A stretch of DNA of 64,000 bases from Leuconostoc inhae (lineage in GTDB: Bacteria; Bacillota; Bacilli; Lactobacillales; Lactobacillaceae): positions 1-64,000 of the forward strand of contig NZ_BPKW01000010.1 in assembly GCF_019656015.1 (NCBI RefSeq), given 5' to 3'. Each line of letters begins with the position of its first letter. The first letter of the stretch is position 1. Made by a program: the position numbers and the translations under genes. Positions 1-10,119 of the stretch are shown here, piece by piece. The notes below the pieces were generated by a model. That model saw only the letters and a list, made by a program, of their open reading frames with translations, did not search any database and was not told where the DNA came from.

Positions 1-22
1 GGTTCGAGTCCTGGATGGCCCA
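1..22 (+). tRNA. tRNA 3' end (partial, isotype unknown)
   Basis: The window opens in the T loop of a tRNA: TTCGAGT, then the T-stem half CCTGG, the acceptor half ATGGCCC and discriminator A at 22. CCA is not encoded. The anticodon lies outside the window, so the isotype cannot be read. A strong terminator follows directly. Confidence 0.8.
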
Positions 23-27
23 TAAGG

Positions 28-63
28 AGAAGTAAGTGACGTGTTGTCACTTACTTCTTTTTT
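28..63 (+). terminator. Terminator after the partial tRNA
   Basis: A perfect 13-bp stem (28-40 with 46-58, loop GTGTT) is followed by a T run. It ends the upstream tRNA transcript. Confidence 0.9.
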
Positions 64-66
64 CGC

Positions 67-95
67 TTGCTTTTTATAGTTCTTTTAGATACAAT
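67..95 (+). promoter_or_regulatory. Promoter of the serS T-box transcript
   Basis: TTGCTT (67-72) and TACAAT (90-95) are separated by 17 bp, directly upstream of the T-box leader. Confidence 0.55.
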
Positions 96-101
96 AAACT
101 T

Positions 102-325
102 ATTAACTTACCATAAGTAGGCTATCTCAGAAAGTTGTTGGGTAATGCAAAACAACAAGCTGAAATTCCAGTAAGTCACGATAGTGGGTAATGCTGCTCG
201 GTTGTTCGCCGTTATCAGATAATGAGTGTTATGTATTGATTTACATAAAATCTGGGTGGTACCACGGAAGCGCGTTTTTCGTCCCTTTTCCTTTTTGGAT
301 GGGATGAGAAACGCGCTTTTTATTT
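102..325 (+). promoter_or_regulatory. T-box riboswitch leader of serS
   Basis: The conserved T-box/antiterminator element GGGTGGTACCACGG is at about 254-267. It overlaps the 5' arm of a terminator whose 18-bp arms (268-285 and 301-318, two G-U pairs) precede a T run. Uncharged tRNA would stabilise the antiterminator and allow serS transcription. A possible serine specifier TCC lies at 167-169 in a GAAAT-TCC context, but Stem I was not folded, so the specifier is only a candidate. The gene downstream is seryl-tRNA synthetase, which fits. Confidence 0.85.
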
Positions 326-359
326 TGATTATTTAAACATACAAGTAGAGGAGAAAACT

Positions 360-1670
360 ATGTTAGATATGAAGTATTTGCGAAAAAATGTGACAGAGGT
401 GACACAAAAATTACAAGATCGAGGTGTTTCATCAGAAAAATTGACAGAATTATTGAATTTGGACCAAGAACGACGTGATATAATTCAAAAAGTTGAAAAT
501 CTCAAAGCAGATAGAAATACTGCATCAGACAAAATTGCATATGCTAAACGCAATCAAGAGGATGCAAGTCAAGCTATTATGGCGATGCAAAGAGTTAGTC
601 AAGAAATCAAAAAATTAGATGCACAGCAATTAGAATTAAATGATCAAGTGCAAAATTTAGCAGCACATTTACCTAATTTGGCAGCGGTAGATGTACCTGT
701 TGGCGTAGATGAATCAGCTAATATCGAGCAACGCACTTGGGAGCCAACTGACTATCAAAAAAGGCCGCATGCTTTACTCGAAACGCCTAAGTGGCTAGAA
801 GCCCATTATGATGTTGGTGAGAAATTAGGTATTTTAGACTTCGAACGTGGGGCAAAAGTATCTGGCGCACGGTTCTTATACTATGTTGGTGATGGTGCAA
901 GATTAGAGCGAGCAGTTTATAATTTTATGCTGGATGAACATCGTAAAGAGGGCTATACCGAAATGATTACACCTATTGTAGTTAATGATACTGCCATGTT
1001 TGGTACAGGACAATATCCAAAATTTCAAGACGATGCTTATCGTGTGGCTGGTTTGGCACAAACATATATTCCAACAGCGGAAGTGCCATTAACAAATTAT
1101 TATTCAGGTGAAACTTTACCTGCTGACGAGTTACCTATAAAATTTACGGCATTGTCACCCTCATTTCGTAAGGAAGCTGGTGCTGCTGGTAAAGATACAC
1201 GTGGCTTGATTCGTTTGCACCAATTTAATAAAGTTGAAATGGTTAAATTCACTAAACCAGAGCAATCTTATGCTGAATTGGAAAGTATGACAGCAAATGC
1301 CGAAAGTATTTTGCAAAAATTAGAATTACCTTATCATGTTATTATGCTCTCGACGGGGGACATGGGTTTTTCTGCGGCTAAAACTTACGATATAGAAGTG
1401 TGGATGCCACAACAAAGTTTATATCGTGAAATTTCTTCTGTATCAAATACAGAGGCTTTTCAAGCGCGAAGAATGCATATTACCTATCGTGATGAAGAAA
1501 ATAAATTACAACTTGTGCACACCTTAAATGGCTCTGGTTTAGCTGTTGGTCGCACTGTTGCAGCGATTCTAGAAAATTATCAAAATGAAGATGGTTCGGT
1601 AACGATTCCTGAAATTTTACGTCCATACATGGGTGGTCAAGAAAAATTAATTGCTACCCCTCATCATTAA
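360..1670 (+). CDS. serS: Seryl-tRNA synthetase
   Basis: Cytoplasmic class II synthetase that charges tRNA-Ser with serine. The 436-residue protein has the expected length. Residues about 30-105 form the long N-terminal coiled-coil arm that binds the tRNA long variable arm. Motif 2 is [15 protein letters not shown] near 269-283, and motif 3 is GSGLAVGRT near 391. ATG at 360 is preceded by GAGGAG at 348-353. It is transcribed alone from a T-box leader and closed by a terminator at 1676-1702, so expression should follow the charging state of tRNA-Ser. Confidence 0.97.
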   Translation: MLDMKYLRKNVTEVTQKLQDRGVSSEKLTELLNLDQERRDIIQKVENLKADRNTASDKIAYAKRNQEDASQAIMAMQRVSQEIKKLDAQQLELNDQVQNLAAHLPNLAAVDVPVGVDESANIEQRTWEPTDYQKRPHALLETPKWLEAHYDVGEKLGILDFERGAKVSGARFLYYVGDGARLERAVYNFMLDEHRKEGYTEMITPIVVNDTAMFGTGQYPKFQDDAYRVAGLAQTYIPTAEVPLTNYYSGETLPADELPIKFTALSPSFRKEAGAAGKDTRGLIRLHQFNKVEMVKFTKPEQSYAELESMTANAESILQKLELPYHVIMLSTGDMGFSAAKTYDIEVWMPQQSLYREISSVSNTEAFQARRMHITYRDEENKLQLVHTLNGSGLAVGRTVAAILENYQNEDGSVTIPEILRPYMGGQEKLIATPHH

Positions 1671-1675
1671 TAATG

Positions 1676-1702
1676 AAAGCCTGTATTTGTCAGGCTTTTT
1701 TT
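1676..1702 (+). terminator. serS terminator
   Basis: Stem AAAGCCTG (1676-1683) with CAGGCTTT (1691-1698), then T's. The T run merges into the -10 region of the next promoter. Confidence 0.85.
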
Positions 1703-1710
1703 GATATAAT
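1702..1710 (+). promoter_or_regulatory. Extended -10 promoter of secA
   Basis: TGATATAAT (TGn plus consensus TATAAT) begins inside the T tract of the serS terminator. There is no good -35 at 17 bp, as is common with extended -10 promoters. Confidence 0.6.
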
Positions 1711-1754
1711 TGAAAGTAGACTATTGTGCGAAAACACACACAAATTTAGATTTC

Positions 1755-1800
1755 AGAGGAGAAACACACGATAAATTAATGTTGTGTGCTAAAAACAATG
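1755..1800 (+). promoter_or_regulatory. Unusual translation start region of secA
   Basis: The only good Shine-Dalgarno, AGAGGAG at 1755-1761, is 36 nt before the likely ATG at 1798 and 24 nt before the alternative GTG at 1786. Between them CACAC (1765-1769) can pair with GTGTG (1784-1788), extended by weaker pairs inward. This hairpin would hide the GTG and bring the SD nearer to ATG 1798. An overlapping 12-codon ORF starts at ATG 1779. Which arrangement is used cannot be settled by reading. Confidence 0.45.
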
Positions 1801-4212
1801 GCAAACCCAATACGTAAATTAGTTGATAATTCAAAAAAACAATTAAAAAAATTAAATCATATTGCTGACCAAGTAGAAAATTATGCTGACCAAATGGCAG
1901 CAATGTCCGATGGTGAATTGCAAGCAAAGACGCCACAATTTAAGCAAATTATTGCGGATGCGTTGGTCGATGTTAAAGGTCAAGACAAGCAAAATAAAGT
2001 ATTAGCGAAAACTTTAGACGAGTTGTTGCCAGAAGCCTTTGCTGTTGCTCGCGAAGGTGCAAAAAGAGTTCTTGGTTTGTACCCATTTCATGTACAAATC
2101 ATGGGGTCGGCTGCCTTGCATGATGGCAACTTAGCTGAAATGCGTACGGGTGAAGGAAAAACCTTAACAGCTACGATGACTGTTTATTTAAACGCTTTGT
2201 CAGGCCGCGGTGTGCATGTTGTCACTGTCAACGACTATTTATCAGCACGTGATGCCGAACAGATGGGCCAATTGTATAATTGGCTTGGTTTGTCGGTAGG
2301 CGTTAACGTAGGGGATTCACCTGCGGATGAAAAACGTGCAGCATATGATGCTGATATTACTTATTCAACTAATTTTAATATTGGTTTTGATTATTTACGT
2401 GATAACATGGTACGTCGAGCAGATGAACGTGTTATGCAACGAGGTTTGAACTTTGCTTTGATTGATGAGGCCGATTCAATTTTAATTGATACGGCACGTA
2501 CACCATTGATTATTTCAGGACCTGGGTCAGGTGTTTCTCAGCTTTATGCGAGGGCTGATCGTTTTGTAAAGACACTTCAACTTGAAGAAGATTATAAAAT
2601 CGATGAAGAAGCTAAAACAACGATGCTAACAAACGAAGGCATTCATAAAGGTGAAATTTTCTTTAATTTAGATAATTTATATGATGCAGGTGATACAGCG
2701 TTAACGCACCATATTGATCAGGCATTACGAGCTAATTTAAATTACATTAATGATAAAGATTATGTTGTTCAAAATGGTGAAGTCAAATTAATTGACCAAT
2801 CAACGGGTCGAATTTCAGAAGGAACACGTTTATCAGACGGTTTACACCAGGCAATTGAAGCCAAAGAAGGTGTGGATATTCAAGAAGAAAACAAGTCTAT
2901 GGCGCAAATTACTTATCAAAATTTGTTCCGCATGTATAAAAAGCTTTCAGGCATGACAGGAACGGCTAAAACAGAAGAAGAAGAGCTACGTGAAATTTAC
3001 AATATGGAAGTAGTTACTATTCCGACAAATCGTCCGATTAAGCGTGTGGACTATGCGGACTTGTTATATCCATCAATTCGTGCAAAATATAATGCTGTTG
3101 TGAAAATGATACAGGAACTGCATACTAAAGGACAACCGATTTTAATTGGTACAGGGTCTGTGGAGTCGTCGGAATTATTATCTAAAATTTTGATGGCGCA
3201 AAATGTACCACACAATGTTTTGAATGCTAAAAATAATGCTAAAGAAGCTGAAATTATTGCAAATGCGGGACAGTCCGGAGCTGTTACTGTTGCAACAAAT
3301 ATGGCTGGTAGAGGAACAGATATTAAACTTGGCCCCGGCGTTGCTGATTTAGGTGGCTTGGTAGTTATTGCGACTGAGCGACATGAGTCACGTCGGATTG
3401 ATAATCAACTGCGCGGTCGTGCAGGACGTCAAGGTGATGCAGGCTTTTCACAGTTTTTCTTATCTCTTGAAGATGATTTAATGATTCGTTTTGGGGCCGA
3501 CCGTATTCGTGTACTTTGGGAACGCATGAATCTTGATGAAGAAGAAACAGTAATCAAAAACCGTTTGATTACGCGTTCGGTAGAGTCAGCTCAAAAGCGT
3601 GTTGAGGGTAATAATTACGATACACGTAAAAATGTTTTACAATATGATGATGTTGTACGTGAACAGCGCGAACTTATTTATCATCAACGTGATGTTGTTA
3701 TTGATGAAAAAAAATCTCTGGAATGGGTTTTGATGCCTATGGTTGAGCGGACAATTAATCGTGTTGTGGATGCGCAGACAAAAGGCAAAAACATGGCAGA
3801 GTGGCATTTGGATCAAATTATTACTTTTGCAAATAATGCATTAACCTCTGAAGGTAATGTGACGGTTGAACAATTACAAGACTTGTCACGCGACGAGATT
3901 AAATTGAAGTTATTGAACTTAACTAAACTAAACTATAAAGCTAAACAAGGACAGTTATACGATCCAGATCAAATGTTAGAGTTTGAAAAAGTTGTTGTTT
4001 TACGTGCAGTTGATCAACATTGGACGGATCATATTGATTCATTAGATCGGTTGAGACAAGGTGTTGGATTGCGTGGTTATGGCCAGTTAAACCCTCTGAT
4101 AGAATATCAAAATGAAGCATTTACAAACTTTAATAAAATGATTGTTGATGTTGAGTATGATGCAACTCGTACGTTTATGAAGGCTGAAATCCGTCAAAAT
4201 TTGAAAGCGTAA
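1798..4212 (+). CDS. secA: Protein translocase ATPase SecA
   Basis: Peripheral membrane ATPase that drives preproteins through SecYEG; secY is at 26918. The protein has Walker A in MRTGEGKT near 115-122, a DEAD box near 223, the helicase-like motif [12 protein letters not shown], and GRAGRQGD near 540. ATG 1798 (MANPIRKL) gives 804 residues, matching family N-termini; GTG 1786 would add four. The C-terminus stops at about the end of the helical scaffold and lacks the Cys-rich zinc tail seen in many SecA proteins. Its own extended -10 promoter lies upstream, and the start region is unusual. Confidence 0.96.
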   Translation: MANPIRKLVDNSKKQLKKLNHIADQVENYADQMAAMSDGELQAKTPQFKQIIADALVDVKGQDKQNKVLAKTLDELLPEAFAVAREGAKRVLGLYPFHVQIMGSAALHDGNLAEMRTGEGKTLTATMTVYLNALSGRGVHVVTVNDYLSARDAEQMGQLYNWLGLSVGVNVGDSPADEKRAAYDADITYSTNFNIGFDYLRDNMVRRADERVMQRGLNFALIDEADSILIDTARTPLIISGPGSGVSQLYARADRFVKTLQLEEDYKIDEEAKTTMLTNEGIHKGEIFFNLDNLYDAGDTALTHHIDQALRANLNYINDKDYVVQNGEVKLIDQSTGRISEGTRLSDGLHQAIEAKEGVDIQEENKSMAQITYQNLFRMYKKLSGMTGTAKTEEEELREIYNMEVVTIPTNRPIKRVDYADLLYPSIRAKYNAVVKMIQELHTKGQPILIGTGSVESSELLSKILMAQNVPHNVLNAKNNAKEAEIIANAGQSGAVTVATNMAGRGTDIKLGPGVADLGGLVVIATERHESRRIDNQLRGRAGRQGDAGFSQFFLSLEDDLMIRFGADRIRVLWERMNLDEEETVIKNRLITRSVESAQKRVEGNNYDTRKNVLQYDDVVREQRELIYHQRDVVIDEKKSLEWVLMPMVERTINRVVDAQTKGKNMAEWHLDQIITFANNALTSEGNVTVEQLQDLSRDEIKLKLLNLTKLNYKAKQGQLYDPDQMLEFEKVVVLRAVDQHWTDHIDSLDRLRQGVGLRGYGQLNPLIEYQNEAFTNFNKMIVDVEYDATRTFMKAEIRQNLKA

Positions 4213-4326
4213 GTAATATTTGGTGTCAGTAATTGGCAAAATGCCTAGAACTGCTGTTAGTAAATTTAATATTAGATAATAGCAACTGGCGTAAACGTTT
4301 GTGTTTTTTGAAGGGATACAGTAATT

Positions 4327-5445
4327 ATGGAAATTATCGACGCTAAACATGCTGAGGCAGATATTCAAGAAAATATCGCACGTTTTCGCGGAACATTAGA
4401 TTTAGAGGCATTGACAGAAGAAATTGCTGATTTTGAAAATCGCATGACAGAATCCGGATTTTGGGATGATAACGTTAAAGCACAAAAAATAATTGAAGAA
4501 AATAATGTCTTAAAAAATCGTCGTGATTCTTTTTTGAACTTAACAAATCAAGCTGAAGAAATTGATTTGTTAATTGAAATGCTTTCTGAAGATGTGACTG
4601 ATTCTGAAATGATGTCAGAGCTTGAGGAAAGTGTTGCCAAAGCTCAGAAGGATATTGAGGCATACAATTTAGAACAATTGTTAACTGAGCCATATGACGC
4701 TAATAACGCTATTTTGGAAGTTCATCCGGGATCAGGTGGGACAGAATCAACTGATTGGGGTGCCAATTTGTATCGTATGTACACGCGTTGGGCACAACAA
4801 CATGACTTCCAAGTTGATGTATTAGATTATCATGCTGGTGATGAAGCAGGCATTGATAGTGCGACGATTAAAATCACGGGACATAACGCCTTTGGATTTT
4901 TACGTAGCGAAAAAGGTGTTCATCGTTTTGTACGTATTTCACCGTTTGATTCGGCTGGGCGACGTCACACGAGTTTTGTAAGTGTTGATGTTATGCCAGA
5001 ATTGGATGATACGATTGATATCGAAGTACGTGATGACGATGTTAAAATGGACGTTTTCCGTTCTGGTGGTGCCGGTGGACAAAACGTTAACAAGGTGTCA
5101 ACCGGTGTGCGCTTGACACATGAACCAACAGGCATTGTCGTGTCCTCGACAGTGGAACGTACGCAGTATGGTAACCGAGATTATGCTATGCGTCTGTTAA
5201 AGGGAAAGTTATATCAACTTGAGTTGGAAAAACAAGAAGCAGAGCGAGCTGCTTTGACAGGGGATAAATTAGATAATGGCTGGGGATCTCAAATACGCTC
5301 ATATGTCTTGCATCCGTATCAAATGGTTAAAGACCATCGAACGGACTATGAAACTAACCAACCACAACAAGTGCTGGATGGTGATTTAGATCCCTTCATA
5401 AATGCCTATTTACAATGGCAATTAAGTTTGAAGAACCCAAGTTAA
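4327..5445 (+). CDS. prfB: Peptide chain release factor 2
   Basis: Class I release factor that reads UGA and UAA and hydrolyses peptidyl-tRNA. The stop-codon tripeptide SPF is at about 205-207 and the catalytic GGQ at 250-252. The 372-residue reading frame is uninterrupted from ATG 4327 (SD AAGGGA at 4311-4316). The place where most prfB genes have an in-frame UGA and +1 shift reads R-G-T-L-D-L-E in a single frame, so no programmed frameshift is needed. It follows secA by 114 bp without an obvious terminator. Confidence 0.96.
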   Translation: MEIIDAKHAEADIQENIARFRGTLDLEALTEEIADFENRMTESGFWDDNVKAQKIIEENNVLKNRRDSFLNLTNQAEEIDLLIEMLSEDVTDSEMMSELEESVAKAQKDIEAYNLEQLLTEPYDANNAILEVHPGSGGTESTDWGANLYRMYTRWAQQHDFQVDVLDYHAGDEAGIDSATIKITGHNAFGFLRSEKGVHRFVRISPFDSAGRRHTSFVSVDVMPELDDTIDIEVRDDDVKMDVFRSGGAGGQNVNKVSTGVRLTHEPTGIVVSSTVERTQYGNRDYAMRLLKGKLYQLELEKQEAERAALTGDKLDNGWGSQIRSYVLHPYQMVKDHRTDYETNQPQQVLDGDLDPFINAYLQWQLSLKNPS

Positions 5446-5452
5446 CGTGAAG

Positions 5453-5482
5453 AAAGGTCGAAACAATTAGTTTCGGCTTTTT
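5453..5482 (+). terminator. prfB terminator
   Basis: Stem around GGTCGAAAC (5456-5464) with GTTTCGGCT (5470-5478), including G-U pairs, followed by T's. Confidence 0.75.
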
Positions 5483-5524
5483 GAATTTTCAAACAAATTA
5501 GTTCCTAATACGCTTGTAATGCGC

Positions 5525-5550
5525 TATAATATAAGTCAACATTAGACATT
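5525..5550 (+). promoter_or_regulatory. clpC -10 box and possible degenerate CtsR site
   Basis: TATAAT is at 5525-5530, but no good -35 lies 17 bp upstream. Just downstream AGTCAAC-ATT-AGACATT (5534-5550) loosely resembles the CtsR heptad direct repeat (consensus RGTCAAA-NAN-RGTCAAA). The second half is poor, so CtsR control is only a possibility. Confidence 0.4.
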
Positions 5551-5577
5551 AACTGCCTAAAAAACGGAGGGCAAAAT

Positions 5578-8052
5578 ATGGATACCAATTATACACCAAG
5601 TGCACAAAACGTATTAGTTTTAGCACAAGAACAATCTAAATATTTTAAACATCAAGCAGTAGGAACAGAACATTTATTGCTTGCGTTAGCTATTGAAAAA
5701 GAAGGTATCGCTAGTAAAATACTGGGACAATTTAATGTATCAGACGATGATATTCGTGAAGAAATCGAACATTTTACAGGATATGGCATGACCTCAAGAT
5801 ATGACAAAAATAGTTATTTGCCATACTCACCAAAAGCGTCTGATATTCTACGTCAGTCAGGTGAGGAATCACGTGCGTTAGGACAACCAAAAGTTGGAAC
5901 AGAACATATCTTGTTAGCACTTCTTCAAGATGAAAGTATTTTATCATCACGTATTTTACTGGCTTTGGATGCTAATTTACAAGAAATGAGACGTGCCATT
6001 TTACGTAAACTAGGGGTCACTGATGTACGTAAGCAGATGAAACAAAGGGATAAACAGCAACCCCAAGGAACACCAACATTAGACGGATTAGCGCGTGATT
6101 TGACACAAATGGCTAAGGAGGAAAAGTTAGATCCAATTATTGGCCGCTCAAAAGAAGTTCGTCGGGTTGTACAAATCTTATCGCGACGTACGAAAAATAA
6201 TCCAGTTCTCATTGGTGAACCAGGTGTTGGTAAAACAGCTATTGCTGAGGGATTAGCACAACAAATTGTTAATAATGACGTACCGGTTACTTTGAAAAAT
6301 AAACGATTAATGGCTTTAGATATGGGGTCACTAGTCGCAGGAACAAAGTATCGTGGTGAGTTTGAGGATCGACTAAAAAAAATTATTGACGAAATTTATC
6401 AAGATGGGAATGTTATTCTATTTATTGACGAGTTACATACACTTATTGGTGCCGGTGGTGCAGAGGGTGCCATTGATGCTTCTAACATTTTGAAACCGGC
6501 TTTGGCACGTGGCGAATTGCAAACATTAGGTGCGACAACTTTTGATGAATATCAAAAATATGTTGAATCTGATGCTGCATTGGAACGACGTTTTGCACCA
6601 GTAACGGTGAATGAACCGACACAAGCAGATGCAATCGAAATATTGACAGGTATTCGCCCAAAGTTTGAGGCACATCATCAAGTACAAATCGATGATGCTG
6701 CTATTGAAGCAGCCGTTAAATTATCTTCTCGATATATTACAGATCGCTTTTTACCAGATAAGGCAATTGATCTGATGGATGAAGCAGGCGCAAAAGTACG
6801 TATTGATGCTGTGGACAAACCAACACCAATGAGTCGAAACAAAGCACGTTTATCAGCAGTAACAAGTGCTAAAGATATGGCGATTGCAGCGTTAGATTTC
6901 GACGAAGCTGCAAAGCAACGTGCAGAAGAAATGAAATTAAAAACAAAAATCGATAAAATGGCCGCAAAACAAGCGATTGATGAAAATAATGACAGGCCAC
7001 ACTATAGCCTACATGTAACAGCAGAAGATATTGGTGAAGTGATTTCACAACAAACAGGTATCCCATTAACACAACTTGAAAAAAATGAACAACAACGTTT
7101 GGTCAATCTAGAAACTGTTTTGGGTAAGCGTGTTATTGGGCAAAAAACTGCTATTTCAGCGGTTGCACGTGCAATTCGTCGTGCACGATCTGGATTAAAG
7201 GATCCCAGTCGCCCAATTGGGGCATTCATGTTCTTAGGACCAACGGGTGTTGGAAAGACAGAGCTAGCTAAGGCGTTAGCTGAAGCCATGTTTGGTAGTG
7301 AAGATAACATGATTCGAATTGATATGTCAGAGTATCAAGAAAGATGGTCTTCCTCACGTTTAGTTGGTTCGGCACCAGGATACGTTGGCTACGATGAAGG
7401 TGGTCAACTAACAGAGCAAGTGAGAAATCACCCCTACTCTGTTGTCTTGCTAGATGAGGCAGAGAAGGCACATCAAGATATATTTAATCTGATGCTACAG
7501 GTGTTTGATGATGGTTATCTGACGGACTCGAAGGGTCGTAAAATTGATTTTAGAAATACAATCATCATTATGACGTCTAACCTTGGTGCTACACGCGTGC
7601 GCGATGAAAAATCAATGGGATTTGGAGCAATCGATTTAAAAAATAACAATGAGGCTGTTGCTGCAAAAATTCGTGAAACTTTAAAAGAAACTTTCCGCCC
7701 AGAATTTATCAATCGTTTGGACGAAGCTGTTGTATTTGATTCATTAACAAAAGATGAGTTACATCAAATTGTTAAATTGATGAGTCAATCCGTTCTGCAA
7801 CGTGTGGCAGAACAAGGCATTTCTGTTAAAATAACACCCGCAGCAATTGATGTTGTCGCTAGCGCTGGATTCGATCCTGAGTATGGGGCACGTCCAATAA
7901 GGCGTGCTTTACAGACCAAGGTTGAAGATGCATTGAGCGAAGAATTACTACGTGGTAACATCACAACTGAAAGTGCTGTAACAATTGGTGCAAAAAATGG
8001 TGTGATTAAAATTAATATTAAACCACTTGAAAAGTTACCAACCAATGCTTAA
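5578..8052 (+). CDS. clpC: ATP-dependent Clp protease ATPase subunit ClpC
   Basis: AAA+ unfoldase that feeds substrates to ClpP and also disaggregates proteins. The order is a double Clp-N repeat (about 1-145), AAA+ domain 1 with Walker A GEPGVGKT (213-220), a middle/UVR-like segment (about 415-465), and AAA+ domain 2 with GPTGVGKT (554-561) and a ClpB-type C-terminal domain. Length 824 fits ClpC. SD GGAGGG precedes ATG 5578. Unlike Bacillus, no ctsR, mcsA or mcsB is upstream; it is a single-gene unit. ClpC rather than ClpB because the long M-domain is absent. Confidence 0.93.
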   Translation: MDTNYTPSAQNVLVLAQEQSKYFKHQAVGTEHLLLALAIEKEGIASKILGQFNVSDDDIREEIEHFTGYGMTSRYDKNSYLPYSPKASDILRQSGEESRALGQPKVGTEHILLALLQDESILSSRILLALDANLQEMRRAILRKLGVTDVRKQMKQRDKQQPQGTPTLDGLARDLTQMAKEEKLDPIIGRSKEVRRVVQILSRRTKNNPVLIGEPGVGKTAIAEGLAQQIVNNDVPVTLKNKRLMALDMGSLVAGTKYRGEFEDRLKKIIDEIYQDGNVILFIDELHTLIGAGGAEGAIDASNILKPALARGELQTLGATTFDEYQKYVESDAALERRFAPVTVNEPTQADAIEILTGIRPKFEAHHQVQIDDAAIEAAVKLSSRYITDRFLPDKAIDLMDEAGAKVRIDAVDKPTPMSRNKARLSAVTSAKDMAIAALDFDEAAKQRAEEMKLKTKIDKMAAKQAIDENNDRPHYSLHVTAEDIGEVISQQTGIPLTQLEKNEQQRLVNLETVLGKRVIGQKTAISAVARAIRRARSGLKDPSRPIGAFMFLGPTGVGKTELAKALAEAMFGSEDNMIRIDMSEYQERWSSSRLVGSAPGYVGYDEGGQLTEQVRNHPYSVVLLDEAEKAHQDIFNLMLQVFDDGYLTDSKGRKIDFRNTIIIMTSNLGATRVRDEKSMGFGAIDLKNNNEAVAAKIRETLKETFRPEFINRLDEAVVFDSLTKDELHQIVKLMSQSVLQRVAEQGISVKITPAAIDVVASAGFDPEYGARPIRRALQTKVEDALSEELLRGNITTESAVTIGAKNGVIKINIKPLEKLPTNA

Positions 8053-8069
8053 AAATGCTGAAATTGCTT

Positions 8070-8741
8070 TTATGGTGCAATAGATATGGCTATTTTTTCA
8101 ATTAAAATAATACTTAACCAGCCGAAATAAAGAAATGGTACAAACGGCAGACGGTGAACATGGTGTTTGACAAGATAAAGCAACGCAGACACAGAAGCTA
8201 AAAGCAATGCTAATGAGAAACTTTGTGTTGTAGTCGTTAATGTTAGTATTAGGAGTACCGGAATATCACCGCTGCCCATAGCTTTTCGATGATACACTAG
8301 AAATAAGCTGATAATCATGACAGCGCAAGCTGTCAGTAGTTTGGAATCATGCCAAAAGTGAATAATTAAGTAGACAATATAAGGGATTAAAATATTGGCA
8401 TGAATGCGCTCAGTGTGCCAATCTTCTAAGGCGAGGAAGAATAGTAAGTAAGCTGTTATCCAAGCTATCATGTCTGAAAATAAATAGCTGCCTACAATCA
8501 CACCTACTAATTCTAGGTATGCATAATGCATACCGTAAGTGTGGTGACAATAGCGGCAACGCGCGCGTGTTAGTAACGCTGATAAGATAGGTATTAAGTC
8601 GTACCAGTGCAAAACATGACCACAATGCATGCAAAATGATCGCTTGATAAAAATATGAATACGATTATTGAGCCGATCAGCAAGGCACATAATAGTTGAA
8701 ACGAGAATGGCATTTAAAATAATAATGAGTAATTTTTCCAT
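8070..8741 (-). CDS. comC: Type IV prepilin peptidase (ComC/PilD-like)
   Basis: Membrane aspartyl protease that cleaves and N-methylates prepilins; in Firmicutes it processes ComG pseudopilins for DNA uptake. From ATG 8741 the protein has 223 residues. It has the cytoplasmic Cys pairs CMHC (37-40) and CRYC (62-65), catalytic Asp107 in LEDWHTE, and Asp159 in GSGDI, with about seven membrane helices. A TTG at 8777 would add 12 residues, but ATG matches the family N-terminus. It is convergent with clpC, 17 bp apart. No other com gene lies in the window. Confidence 0.88.
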   Translation of the reverse strand: MEKLLIIILNAILVSTIMCLADRLNNRIHIFIKRSFCMHCGHVLHWYDLIPILSALLTRARCRYCHHTYGMHYAYLELVGVIVGSYLFSDMIAWITAYLLFFLALEDWHTERIHANILIPYIVYLIIHFWHDSKLLTACAVMIISLFLVYHRKAMGSGDIPVLLILTLTTTTQSFSLALLLASVSALLYLVKHHVHRLPFVPFLYFGWLSIILIEKIAISIAP

Positions 8742-8823
8742 GCTAAATGATACGTGATATACTGAAGAAATGCACAAAAAATGTTAATTTAGATACAAAA
8801 TAAATAAAGTGAATTGTTAGCTA

Positions 8824-8851
8824 TTGACAATTATGCTCAATCTGGTATTAT
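8824..8851 (+). promoter_or_regulatory. Promoter of the str operon
   Basis: TTGACA (8824-8829), 16 bp, TATTAT (8846-8851). A near-consensus promoter for rpsL-rpsG. Confidence 0.8.
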
Positions 8852-8857
8852 ATTGAG

Positions 8858-9015
8858 CGTGCTTTTAAGTAATCTGTTCTGTGATATCATCACAACGTGC
8901 TGAATAGCGCTGTAAAGGCAATTGTCAGCAGATTTCCAGTGGGCATTTTTGTTTAAGTACAATTATGATACACCTGGAACTGTGCTATTAATAAAAATCT
9001 TAAGGAGATCGTAGA
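8858..9015 (+). promoter_or_regulatory. Long 5' leader of rpsL
   Basis: About 155 nt of untranslated RNA lie between the promoter and rpsL. They include a small GTGAT-ATC-ATCAC hairpin near 8881 and longer imperfect pairings. Ribosomal protein operons often carry autoregulatory leaders. No known class was recognised here, so function is inference. Confidence 0.35.
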
Positions 9016-9429
9016 ATGCCTACAATTAATCAATTAGTTCGCAAGCCTCGTAAGTCACAAGTGACTAAGTCAAAGTCACCGGCTTTGAACTTTGGCTACA
9101 ATTCAATGAAAAAGAAAGCAACAAATAATGTTGCACCACAAAAGCGTGGTGTTGCTACGCGTGTTGGTACAATGACACCTAAGAAGCCTAACTCAGCTTT
9201 GCGTAAGTATGCTCGTGTTCGTCTTTCAAATTTGTATGAAGTTACTGCTTATATTCCAGGTATTGGACATAATTTACAAGAACACTCGGTTGTTTTGATC
9301 CGTGGTGGACGTGTTAAGGATTTGCCTGGTGTACGTTATCACGTTATTCGTGGTGCATTGGATACTGCGGGCGTTGATGGTCGTATGACTTCACGTTCAA
9401 AATATGGCACAAAGGCGCCAAAGAAGTAA
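9016..9429 (+). CDS. rpsL: 30S ribosomal protein S12
   Basis: Decoding-site protein of the small subunit. The 137-residue product contains [11 protein letters not shown] and [13 protein letters not shown], the loops where streptomycin-resistance changes occur; both read as wild type. SD AAGGAGA before ATG 9016. It is the first gene of the str operon, 15 bp before rpsG. Confidence 0.98.
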   Translation: MPTINQLVRKPRKSQVTKSKSPALNFGYNSMKKKATNNVAPQKRGVATRVGTMTPKKPNSALRKYARVRLSNLYEVTAYIPGIGHNLQEHSVVLIRGGRVKDLPGVRYHVIRGALDTAGVDGRMTSRSKYGTKAPKK

Positions 9430-9444
9430 GAAGGAGACTGACTA

Positions 9445-9915
9445 ATGCCACGCAAAGGTTATACTAAGCGTCAGGAAGTTTTGCCTGACCCAATTTACAA
9501 TTCAAAACTCGTTTCACGTTTGATCAACAAGTTGATGCTTGATGGTAAACGTGGTACTGCTTCAACTATTTTGTACGATGCTTTTGATCGTATTAAGGAA
9601 GCTACTGGTAACGAACCATTGGAAGTTTTTGAACAAGCCATGGAAAATATCATGCCAGTATTAGAAGTTAAGGCTCGCCGTGTTGGTGGATCTAACTATC
9701 AGGTGCCTATTGAAGTTCGTCCAGACCGTCGTTCAACATTGGGACTACGTTGGTTAGTAAACTATTCACGTTTACGTAATGAACATACTATGGATGAGCG
9801 TTTGGCTAAAGAAATTATGGATGCAGCTAATGACACTGGTGCATCTGTTAAAAAGCGTGAAGATACGCATAAAATGGCTGAAGCTAACCGCGCATTTGCT
9901 CACTATCGTTGGTAA
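9445..9915 (+). CDS. rpsG: 30S ribosomal protein S7
   Basis: Primary 16S rRNA binding protein that nucleates head assembly of the 30S subunit. The 156-residue protein has the typical start [10 protein letters not shown] and the S7 body with [16 protein letters not shown]. It lies 15 bp behind rpsL with SD AAGGAG. In E. coli S7 represses the str operon; whether that holds here is unknown. Confidence 0.98.
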   Translation: MPRKGYTKRQEVLPDPIYNSKLVSRLINKLMLDGKRGTASTILYDAFDRIKEATGNEPLEVFEQAMENIMPVLEVKARRVGGSNYQVPIEVRPDRRSTLGLRWLVNYSRLRNEHTMDERLAKEIMDAANDTGASVKKREDTHKMAEANRAFAHYRW

Positions 9916-9920
9916 AACGT

Positions 9921-10081
9921 ACAACGCAATTTAATGTTGCGTTGTGTATCATTAACACTATTTATGATTATTGAGAATTTAATTGTTCTCAAATACAATA
10001 AATAGCGTAAAATGAGAGTAGACGGTAATATGCTATCAGTGTTTACCGTCAAAAAGCGAACACAATTCTGTGTCGCTTTTT
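9921..10081 (+). promoter_or_regulatory. Structured rpsG-fusA intergenic region with terminator-like hairpin
   Basis: Four dyads occur in order: ACAACGCAA/TTGCGTTGT (9921-9945), TTGAGAA/TTCTCAA (9971-9992), GACGGTAA/TTACCGTC (10021-10050), and an A-rich-arm hairpin (10051-10064 with 10069-10081, one bulged A) ending in five T's. The last is a convincing intrinsic terminator only 38 nt before fusA. A -10-like TAAAAT is at 10008-10013. The arrangement fits a separate, attenuated fusA transcript. Confidence 0.6.
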
Positions 10082-10119
10082 GTTGCATACAGAACAAAAA
10101 AACCAGGAGATAACTCACA

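Noticed and set aside
1784-1795. 12-mer GTGTGCTAAAAA shared by the secA start region and truA upstream region (37191-37202)
   Set aside because: Repeats of 12 bases are expected many times by chance in 64 kb of AT-rich DNA, and the contexts differ.
9016-9429. Streptomycin-resistance change in rpsL
   Set aside because: KKPNS and the GGRVKDLPG loop read as wild type.
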